Below are positions 5,470 through 10,779 of a stretch of DNA of 10,779 bases, one piece after another. The stretch spans positions 1 through 10,779 of the forward strand of contig JAHWKC010000061.1 of the NCBI GenBank assembly GCA_019348095.1. The letters run 5' to 3'. The stretch is from Pseudomonadota bacterium. GTDB lineage: Bacteria; Pseudomonadota; Gammaproteobacteria; Xanthomonadales; Xanthomonadaceae. The stretch's first letter is position 1. Each line of letters starts with the position of its first letter. The notes beneath the pieces were generated by a model, which was not told the origin of the DNA, did not search any database, and saw only the letters and a list, made by a program, of their open reading frames with translations. Both the position numbers and the translations under genes were made by a program.

Positions 5470-6828
5470 CTAGGCCTGGCGCGGTTCGAACATCGCGATC
5501 GACTCCACGTGCGCGGTATGCGGGAACATGTCCATCACTCCCGCCGCGCGCAGCTTCCAGCCTCGCTGGTTGACCAGATAGCCCGCATCGCGCGCCAGCG
5601 AGGCCGGATGGCAGCTGACGTAGACGATGCGCTTGAACTGCTTGAGCGGCAGCTGGGTCAGCACGAAATCCGCGCCCGAGCGCGGGGGGTCCAACAGCAG
5701 GCGGTCGAAGCCCTCGCGCATCCACGGCTCATCGCCCAGATCCTTGGCCAGGTCGGCGGCATGGAACTGTGCGTTGCCGATCCCGTTGCGGGCGGCATTG
5801 TCGCGGGCGCGCTGCACCAGGCCGGCCTCGCCTTCGACGCCGACCACCTCGCGCACGCTGCGCGCCAGCGGCAGGGTGAAGTTGCCCAGGCCGGCGAACA
5901 GGTCGAGCACGCGGTCGTGCGGCTGCGCATCGAGCAGCTCGAGTGCGCTGGCGATCATCTTGCCGTTGAGCCCGGCGTTGACCTGGATGAAGTCCAGCGG
6001 GCGGAACGCGAACTCCAGATCCCACTGCGGCAGTGAGAAGCTCAGCTTCGGCTCGGCCGGCCACAGCGGGTGCACGCTGTCGACACCGCCGGGCTGCAGG
6101 AACACCGCGAAGTCGTGCGCCTGCGCAAACGCGACGATCGCCGCCTGGTCGGCGTCCGACAGCGGCGCCATGTGGCGGAAGGTCAGCGCGATGCCGCTGT
6201 GGGCGGCACCCTCGGCGCCGGGGGTGGGGTCGCCGGCGATGAACTCGATCTGCGGAATGTCGCTTCGCGCCTGCAGGCTGTCGACCAGCGCCGCCAGCGC
6301 ACCGATGCGCTCGCCGATCTGCGGGATCACGGTGTGGCATGCGGCGATGTCGGCGACGAAGCGTGGATCGGTTTCGCGGAAGCCGACCAGCGTCTTGCCT
6401 TTCTTCTCGACCCGCCGCACCGAGAAACGGCCCTTGCGCCGGTAACCCCAGGCTGCATCGCTCAGCGGCGCCAGTACGCGCTCCGGGGTGACATGGCCGA
6501 TGCGCTCCAGGTTGTCCATCAGCACGCGCTGCTTGGCGAGGATCTGCCCGGCCCCATCGAAGTGCTGCAGCGCGCAACCGCTGCAGACGCCGAAGTGCTC
6601 GCAGCGCGGCGCCACGCGCTCGGGCGCGGCCTGCAGCACCTCCACGGTCCTGGCCTCGTCGAAACTGCGGTGGCGCCGGGTCTGCGACGCCATCACGCGT
6701 TCGCCCGGCAACGCCCCGGCGACGAACACCGCCTTGCCGTCGGGACGGCGCGCGACGCCGCGGCCGTCGTGGGTCAGGGCGGTGATTTCGGATTCAAAGG
6801 GGGTCTGGTCGATGCGGGCCACGGGCAC
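5470..6828 (-). CDS. rlmD: 23S rRNA (uracil-1939-C5)-methyltransferase RlmD
   Basis: A 452-aa SAM-dependent enzyme that methylates C5 of a uridine in 23S rRNA (U1939 in E. coli numbering). Residues about 8-66 form a TRAM RNA-binding domain. The iron-sulfur cluster cysteines are C76, C82 and C85 (CEHFGVCSGC) plus C164. The methyltransferase fold begins near residue 275 with the RNA-contacting FIQVN. SAM binding is at LDLFAGLGNF (308-317), followed by LLLDPPRSG (378-385). The catalytic nucleophile is C406 in YVSCHP and the likely base E442 in HVESIA. All expected residues are present and the length fits the RlmD (RumA) rather than the RlmC group. The start is GTG at 6828; no ATG lies near, and the Shine-Dalgarno is poor. 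The gene has repeat pairs B and C in its two flanking gaps. Confidence 0.94.
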   Translation of the reverse strand: MPVARIDQTPFESEITALTHDGRGVARRPDGKAVFVAGALPGERVMASQTRRHRSFDEARTVEVLQAAPERVAPRCEHFGVCSGCALQHFDGAGQILAKQRVLMDNLERIGHVTPERVLAPLSDAAWGYRRKGRFSVRRVEKKGKTLVGFRETDPRFVADIAACHTVIPQIGERIGALAALVDSLQARSDIPQIEFIAGDPTPGAEGAAHSGIALTFRHMAPLSDADQAAIVAFAQAHDFAVFLQPGGVDSVHPLWPAEPKLSFSLPQWDLEFAFRPLDFIQVNAGLNGKMIASALELLDAQPHDRVLDLFAGLGNFTLPLARSVREVVGVEGEAGLVQRARDNAARNGIGNAQFHAADLAKDLGDEPWMREGFDRLLLDPPRSGADFVLTQLPLKQFKRIVYVSCHPASLARDAGYLVNQRGWKLRAAGVMDMFPHTAHVESIAMFEPRQA

Positions 6829-6915
6829 GGCGGGGGCAATCAGGGGGCGCGCATTGTCGCAGAGCCCCGCCCGCGGTGCTGCCCGACCACCTGACCCGCG
6901 GACACGGACGCGGAT

Positions 6916-6990
6916 GTAGGAGCGGCTTCAGCCGCGATCCTGATCCGGACGAGCGGCCACGGATCCGATCGCGGCTGAAGCCGCTCCTAC
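6916..6990. repeat. REP pair C, perfect inverted repeat
   Basis: Two identical 24-nt arms in inverted orientation (6916-6939 and 6967-6990) are separated by 27 nt. Each reads GTAGGAGCGGCTTCAGCCGC inward, followed by GATC, and has an internal GCGGCT/AGCCGC palindrome. It lies in the 232-bp gap between ydbL and rlmD, 88 nt before the rlmD GTG. The perfect match of the arms suggests a younger copy than B or A, or ongoing conversion between arms. Confidence 0.9.
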
Positions 6991-7021
6991 GCCCCGAATG
7001 AATTTCCCCTCGGGACGAACC

Positions 7022-7055
7022 GCGGCAGCCGCGGGCAAAACCCGGCGGCTGCCGC
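7022..7055 (-). terminator. Strong hairpin after ydbL
   Basis: GCGGCAGCCGCGGG (7022-7035) and CCCGGCGGCTGCCGC (7041-7055) pair over 14 bp with one bulged base and a 5-nt loop. It starts 5 nt after the ydbL stop on the minus strand. There is no T-run, so a Rho-independent terminator is not certain, but it very likely protects or ends the ydbH-ydbL mRNA. Confidence 0.5.
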
Positions 7056-7060
7056 CAGCA

Positions 7061-7663
7061 TCACTTCTGCTGCCAGCTCCCGCCGCTCTGGTACCACCAG
7101 CCCGGGCGCGCGCTGGCGATCCACTGACGCGCGAACACGTCGCGGATCTGCGACTCCCACTCGGGATGGCCATTGGCCACCGCGACCTCGCGATACACCG
7201 CGCGGCGGTCGCGGTTGTCGTCGGCCACCGCCTGGTTGACTGCGACGCGGTCCTTCAGTGCGAGCTTGCTGGCGTCGCGCACGACGATGGTGCCGTCGGC
7301 GGCAAAGCCCAGCGCGCCGGCGTCGAAGCCCGCGCGCAGCTGCGAGTCGAAACGCGCGGCCATGCGCGCCTGGATCGCCTGGATCGCGGGGGTCCTGATG
7401 GTGATGTCCGGCCGCGACTGCGCATGGGCGCTGCCGATGCCGACCAGCGCGAGCCAATCGATGCGCCGGTCCGCGCGCGGGCCGAGGGCAGCACCCGGAT
7501 CGCCGTTTTCGCTATCGGTGGACGGCTCGGCATCGTCGCCGATGACGTTGTCGACGAACTCCCTGGCCGCTTCCTTGGCCTCGGCGGCCGGGAAATAGAC
7601 GTTGATCGTGACGCAGGCCGTCAACAGCACGGCAGCAAGCGGAATACCCATCCAACGACGCAT
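7061..7663 (-). CDS. ydbL: YdbL family (DUF1318) lipoprotein
   Basis: A 200-aa protein. Residues 1-16 and the lipobox LLTAC predict lipidation at C17, unlike E. coli YdbL, which is a soluble periplasmic protein of about 108 aa with a cleaved signal. The C-terminal half (about 118-200) carries the DUF1318 pattern: G-ADGTIVV, a helix with NQAVADDNRDRRAVYREVA, and the end A-RPGWWYQSGGSW. Residues 17-42 (CVTINVYFPAAEAKEAAREF) form a strand-like start and a helix, as seen in DUF1318 lipoproteins of other bacteria. Residues 44-85 are polar and low in order. In E. coli YdbL assists YdbH and the small lipoprotein YnbE in forming an inter-membrane phospholipid bridge. ATG 7663 has an excellent AGGAG 7 nt upstream. 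It follows ydbH by 53 bp, surely in one operon; no ynbE fits between them. Confidence 0.88.
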   Translation of the reverse strand: MRRWMGIPLAAVLLTACVTINVYFPAAEAKEAAREFVDNVIGDDAEPSTDSENGDPGAALGPRADRRIDWLALVGIGSAHAQSRPDITIRTPAIQAIQARMAARFDSQLRAGFDAGALGFAADGTIVVRDASKLALKDRVAVNQAVADDNRDRRAVYREVAVANGHPEWESQIRDVFARQWIASARPGWWYQSGGSWQQK

Positions 7664-7716
7664 GATCTCTCTCCTGGATTGTCAGATTACCGACGGTCCC
7701 CGCCGGCACCACAGCG

Positions 7717-9762
7717 TCACTCTACAACTGGCGTGACTTCGCCCGAACCCACCGCCGCCAGCCGCTCGACCAGGATCGGCCAGTCCACGCGCCGGTTGTA
7801 ACCCACCACGGTGAGCCGCGGCAGCCCCGAGCCGCGCACGATAGTAAAGCCGGTCGCTGCTGAACCGGAGGCCGGCGCCGGACCGAGTCCGCCCATCGTG
7901 CAGACCTCGTCGACCAGCGTGCAGGCGATGCCGATACGCGAATAGCCGAAGTCGTCGAACAGCCCGATCAGTTGCGACTGCAGGCTGCCGGCGAAGGAGG
8001 CGTCGCCGACGCTGGACAGGTCCTGCACCGCGCGCTGGCTGATGCGCTGGCGCACGCCACGGGTGCGGTCGGTCTGGAACGCGGCGTCGAACGCGGTCGG
8101 CTGCCAGTTGACCAGGCGCAGCCCTTTGACCCGGCCATCGAGCTTGCCGGTGATGCTGCCGAAGCCGAATACGCCGGTCACCGATTCGAGGTCGAGATCA
8201 TCGATCACGATATCGGCCGACAGGGTCGGTGCGACTCCGAACGGCCGGTCCATCGCCAGCGAGGACACGCTCACGTCGCCACCGAACAGTTGCATCGACA
8301 GCCCGCCATCGAAGGTCAGCCGATCGTCGCGGTACTGCGCCTGCGGGATGCGGCCGCTGAGCGTGCCGGTGAACGCCGGCCAGTCCAGCGCCTGCGCCAG
8401 CCGGGCCACGTCGAGCGCTTCGAGCTGCAGGCCGAAGCGGATGTCCAGGCGCTGCTCCGGCGAGGGCGGGCGGACCTGCAGGTGTTCGAAGCGGGCGCGG
8501 CCGCCCAGCATCGGCAGCACGACCGGTTGCCGCAGTCGCAGTTCGCCGCCTCCGCTGGCAAAGGGCAGCTGGCCGCCGGCGAACGCCAGCCCGTACAGCG
8601 CGCCGGAGCGCCAGCGCAGTTCGCTGCTGACCGGCTGCTGCGCCGAGTACCGCACATCGCCGCGCAGGCCGGCGAACGAGAAACGCCCGCCGGGGTCGTC
8701 GATGTTCGCATCGGCAAGGTCGATCCCGGCCTCGCGCAGCACCCCGTCGCTCATGCGCAGCTGCGCCCGCGCCGATCCATCCAGCTGCAGCCCGGCCAGG
8801 CCGGCCACGCCGAGCCAGCCCGACAGGTAGGCATCGGCCAGCGCGCCGAGGTCCGCGCTGCGCAGGCGCAGGTCGAGGTCGCGCAATTCGGTCTCGGCCG
8901 AGAGCGCCGCGCTGCCGGTGGCGGAGAGGATGTCGCCGTCGCGCCAATGCAGCCGTGGCAGCCGCCAGCCCTGCTGCAGATGCCGGGCCGCCTCGATCTG
9001 CAGGCCGACCGGGCGTTGCTGCAAGGAGACGTAGCTGGTGCCGAACAGCAGTTCGCCGCCGCGCAAACCGCCGTCGATCCGCACCCGGTCCTCATCGCCG
9101 AATGCTGCGGCCAGCTCGATGCCCGCCCCGAGGTCCTGGGCCGCGATGCGGCCGTCCTCGGTATCCAGCGCGGCGGCGGTCAGCTGCAGCGGCCCGGCGA
9201 TCCGCAGCGGCCCGGCACCGGCCGCGGTGATCGTAAGCTGCCCCTCGAGCCGGCCGCCGGTGATGCGCGCCTGCGGCCACGCCTGGCGCAACAGCGCCTG
9301 GGTCCAGGCGAGCGGGACGCGGGTCAGGTCGAGCCGGGTCGCTTCGGGAGTTGCGGCATTGCGGTGCAGTTCGATCCGGGCGTTGCCGCGGCCCAGAGCC
9401 GCCTCGGTACGCAACGCGTCGAACGCCAGCGCCAATAGCATCGGAGCGCCCCCGCCGCCGCGCAGTTCGCCTTCGCAGCGCCAGCCGCCCTGCCCGTCCC
9501 GCTGAAGATCGCAGCGCCAGTCGATGTCCCTGAAACGATATCCGAGCTCAGGCGCGTCGAGCGTGCCGGCGCGCAGTCGCAGCCGCCCGTGCGGCGCGCC
9601 GGCGGGCCACGTCAACTGCACGCTCACGCGGTCCAGCTTCGCCACCGGGGTGATCACCCGCTCGATGCGCGCACTCATCGTGCGCGCCTGCGCATCGCCC
9701 GCCGCCAGCGCGGCGCACAGCGACACACACGGCAACAGCAGGCGTAAGATCGCTCGCGACAT
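7717..9762 (-). CDS. ydbH: YdbH family AsmA-like inter-membrane lipid transport protein
   Basis: A 681-aa envelope protein of the YdbH family. In E. coli, YdbH with TamB and YhdP carries phospholipids from the inner to the outer membrane along a groove of beta strands; the old 'dicarboxylate transport' label is historical. Residues 5-21 are hydrophobic, a signal anchor or signal peptide (AQA at 24-26 could be cut). Most of the rest is alternating beta-strand sequence. The conserved C-terminus includes C614 and C621, then GFTIVRG and VVGYNRRVDWP (about 652-662). It is shorter than E. coli YdbH (about 880 aa), so the groove should be shorter or the strands fewer. ATG 9760-9762 was chosen because the hydrophobic segment begins there; a further 50 codons upstream are open but overlap the divergent signalling gene. 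ydbL follows after 53 bp. Confidence 0.88.
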   Translation of the reverse strand: MSRAILRLLLPCVSLCAALAAGDAQARTMSARIERVITPVAKLDRVSVQLTWPAGAPHGRLRLRAGTLDAPELGYRFRDIDWRCDLQRDGQGGWRCEGELRGGGGAPMLLALAFDALRTEAALGRGNARIELHRNAATPEATRLDLTRVPLAWTQALLRQAWPQARITGGRLEGQLTITAAGAGPLRIAGPLQLTAAALDTEDGRIAAQDLGAGIELAAAFGDEDRVRIDGGLRGGELLFGTSYVSLQQRPVGLQIEAARHLQQGWRLPRLHWRDGDILSATGSAALSAETELRDLDLRLRSADLGALADAYLSGWLGVAGLAGLQLDGSARAQLRMSDGVLREAGIDLADANIDDPGGRFSFAGLRGDVRYSAQQPVSSELRWRSGALYGLAFAGGQLPFASGGGELRLRQPVVLPMLGGRARFEHLQVRPPSPEQRLDIRFGLQLEALDVARLAQALDWPAFTGTLSGRIPQAQYRDDRLTFDGGLSMQLFGGDVSVSSLAMDRPFGVAPTLSADIVIDDLDLESVTGVFGFGSITGKLDGRVKGLRLVNWQPTAFDAAFQTDRTRGVRQRISQRAVQDLSSVGDASFAGSLQSQLIGLFDDFGYSRIGIACTLVDEVCTMGGLGPAPASGSAATGFTIVRGSGLPRLTVVGYNRRVDWPILVERLAAVGSGEVTPVVE

Positions 9763-9796
9763 GGCGGCAGGATACCCAGCGTCAAGCCAATCGGTC
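9763..9796. promoter_or_regulatory. 34-bp divergent start region of ydbH and the REC-HPt gene
   Basis: The two start codons face away from each other with only 34 bp between them. A TTGACG on the minus strand (9781-9786) resembles a -35 box but would place its -10 inside ydbH. No clear -10 or ribosome site is seen for either gene, so at least one promoter must overlap a coding region or a start is misplaced. Confidence 0.4.
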
Positions 9797-10528
9797 ATGA
9801 AACCTGCAACCTGCCCGCGCGTGCTGCTGGTCGAGGACGACCCGACCAGCCGCGCATTCCTGACCGCCGCCGCGGTGCGCACCCCGGCCGAGACCGACAG
9901 CGCCGACTGCATGTCGGCCGCACTGGCGCTCGCCGATGGCGAGCCCTACGACCTGTGGTTGTTCGATGCGCAGCTGCCCGACGGTTCGGGCATCGAGCTT
10001 TTGCGGCAGCTGCGCGAACGGCACGCGGATACGCCGGCGCTCGCACACACCGCGTGCAGCCAGCCGGCCACGCATGCAGCGCTGCGCGCGGCCGGCTTCG
10101 CCGACGTCGTGGTCAAACCCTTGCCCGCTGCCGCCGTGCAGGCGGCGATACGCGGCGTGCTGGGGCTTGCTGCTGCGCCGGAGGTGATCGGGCCGTCGCC
10201 GCACGAAGGGCCAATGCCGCTATGGGACGACAATGCCGCCGCGCTCGCGCTCAACGGCAACCGCGAGCACGTGCGGGTGCTGCGTGGGTTGTTCCTGCAG
10301 GAGCTGGCGCAGGCCGGCACCCGCATCGGCGAGGCGCTACGGCGCGGCGACGTGGTTGAGGCGCAGCAGGACCTGCACAAGTTGAGGGCCAGCTGCGGCT
10401 TCGTCGGTGCCAGCCGACTCGCCGCCGCGGCGCGCGAGTTGGAGTTGCAGCCGCGGCAGGAGGAGCTGTGCGAACGCTTCACGCAAGCGTTGTGCGCGAC
10501 GCTCGGTGGCCACGGCGAGCGTGATTGA
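9797..10528 (+). CDS. Response regulator with receiver and HPt domains
   Basis: A 243-aa soluble signalling protein. Residues about 7-122 are a receiver domain with acidic pocket E13, D14, D15, phosphoacceptor D57 (LWLFDAQLPDGSG), T85 and K107 (VVVKPLP). A linker of about 20 residues follows, then an HPt domain (about 145-240) with the phosphorylatable H194 in LHKLRASCGFVGASRL, the standard HPt helix. There is no DNA-binding, kinase or GGDEF part, so it probably relays phosphate between a hybrid kinase and a final regulator. No kinase gene is in view. ATG 9797 was chosen as the receiver motif RVLLVEDD should begin about eight residues in; the longer open frame upstream runs antisense to ydbH. 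It is divergent from ydbH by 34 bp. Domains are certain, pathway unknown. Confidence 0.88.
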   Translation: MKPATCPRVLLVEDDPTSRAFLTAAAVRTPAETDSADCMSAALALADGEPYDLWLFDAQLPDGSGIELLRQLRERHADTPALAHTACSQPATHAALRAAGFADVVVKPLPAAAVQAAIRGVLGLAAAPEVIGPSPHEGPMPLWDDNAAALALNGNREHVRVLRGLFLQELAQAGTRIGEALRRGDVVEAQQDLHKLRASCGFVGASRLAAAARELELQPRQEELCERFTQALCATLGGHGERD

Positions 10529-10544
10529 GCCACTTCGCATCCGT

Positions 10545-10571
10545 TGGCGCGGCTGCCCTGCCGATGCGCCA
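10545..10571 (+). terminator. Interrupted hairpin after the REC-HPt gene
   Basis: TGGCGC (10545-10550) pairs with GCGCCA (10566-10571), and inside it GGC pairs with GCC, with a 3-nt bulge. It lies 16 nt after the stop and has no T-run. Weak candidate; repeat D further on may do the same job. Confidence 0.25.
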
Positions 10572-10602
10572 GCGCCGCCTGCCGCGCTCGGCCCACGGAC
10601 CT

Positions 10603-10667
10603 GGTAGAGCCGAGCTTGCTCGGCTGCGCCGGGCGCCCAGGTGCAGCGGAGCAAGCTCCGCTCTACC
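10603..10667. repeat. REP pair D (GTAGAGC type), inverted
   Basis: Two 23-nt arms (10603-10625 and 10645-10667) are inverted copies with two differences. Each inward arm starts GGTAGAGC and contains a perfect 8-bp palindrome around a 2-nt centre: AGCCGAGC/GCTCGGCT in the left arm, and AGCGGAGC/GCTCCGCT in the right arm (10645-10662). The two changes fall on paired positions, so both small hairpins stay perfect. The form is close to the GTAG-headed SMAG repeats of Stenotrophomonas maltophilia. It lies between converging genes, 11 nt from the stop of the right-hand one, and may act as a two-way transcript end. Confidence 0.85.
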
Positions 10668-10678
10668 GTAGGATCGCG

Positions 10679-10779
10679 TCAGTACCCTGGGTTGCCTTGG
10701 CCCGGCGCAGTCAGCTTCGGCGCGACCCGTGCCAGCTCGCCCAGCATCTCCCACGACTTCAGCCCGCGCGGGCCGAGGT
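10679..10779 (-). CDS. C-terminal 32 codons of an unrecognised gene
   Basis: An open frame enters from the right edge on the minus strand and stops at TGA 10679-10681. The visible end contains GLKSWEMLGELARVAPKL and then a short TAPGQGNPGY tail. It looks like coding sequence: the codon third positions are mainly G/C, a likely amphipathic helix is followed by a flexible end, and a REP pair follows the stop directly. The part seen is too short to name a family. Confidence 0.5.
   Translation of the reverse strand, partial: LGPRGLKSWEMLGELARVAPKLTAPGQGNPGY

Noticed and set aside
4787..5725. Open frame on the minus strand spanning the CYTH gene and the rlmD end in another frame
   Set aside because: It overlaps two proteins with clear motifs in a shifted frame and has no similarity pattern of its own.
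6851..6860. GCATTGTCGC upstream of rlmD, with a similar GCATTGTCGCG upstream of nagZ, as a -10 box (GACAAT on the minus strand)
   Set aside because: Four of six bases fit a -10 box, but no -35 lies at the right distance, and the same string occurs inside the rlmD coding region and inside repeat A, so it is likely chance or codon bias.
4731..6990. The regular repeats as a CRISPR array
   Set aside because: The units are inverted pairs more than 500 bp apart with whole genes between them, without regularly spaced short spacers or cas genes.
7972..9438. Open frame of 488 codons on the plus strand opposite ydbH
   Set aside because: Antisense to a recognised gene, no ribosome site or known domain, composition dominated by Arg, Gln, Ala and Pro.
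9763..9912. 50-codon N-terminal extension of YdbH
   Set aside because: It would overlap the receiver domain gene on the other strand and put the hydrophobic export segment in the middle of a polar leader.

Overview
The window looks like chromosome from a high-GC gammaproteobacterium of the Xanthomonadaceae/Lysobacteraceae type (Lysobacter, Luteimonas, Stenotrophomonas or a relative). The grounds are the strongly G/C-biased third codon positions, the gene set (CHRD protein, DUF1439 lipoprotein, nagZ-hpt pair, YdbH/YdbL) and GTAG-headed palindromic repeats like those known from Stenotrophomonas and Pseudomonas. The assignment is by recognition only. No rRNA, tRNA, CRISPR, phage gene, transposase or insertion sequence was seen. 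The content is mostly housekeeping and cell-envelope genes.

Left part (1-2919): the 3' end of a DUF2784 membrane protein, a secreted CHRD-domain protein on the minus strand, a divergent membrane-anchored M23 endopeptidase, a DUF1439 (YceB-like) lipoprotein, a 20-codon reading frame of doubtful status, and a PIN-domain protein with no partner antitoxin in view.

Middle and right (3001-9762): one long minus-strand series, in transcription order ydbH, ydbL, rlmD, a CYTH triphosphate-tunnel gene, nagZ and hpt. The nagZ and hpt genes overlap by ATGA and are surely co-translated. Three very similar inverted-repeat pairs of the GTAGGAGC type sit in the gaps ydbL/rlmD, rlmD/CYTH and CYTH/nagZ. The last one supplies the stop codon of the CYTH gene. 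ydbH-ydbL is a putative inter-membrane phospholipid transport module. The usual third member, ynbE, is absent, and YdbL itself carries a lipobox followed by a beta-strand-like segment.

Right end (9763-10779): only 34 bp upstream of ydbH, and divergent from it, starts a two-domain signalling protein (receiver plus HPt). After it come a GTAGAGC-type repeat pair with compensated stem changes and the C-terminal 32 codons of an unrecognised minus-strand gene.

No wholly new system was found. The points most worth following are the ynbE-less YdbH/YdbL pair, the stop codon formed by a repeat, the pair-compensated arms of the last repeat, and the REC-HPt protein.
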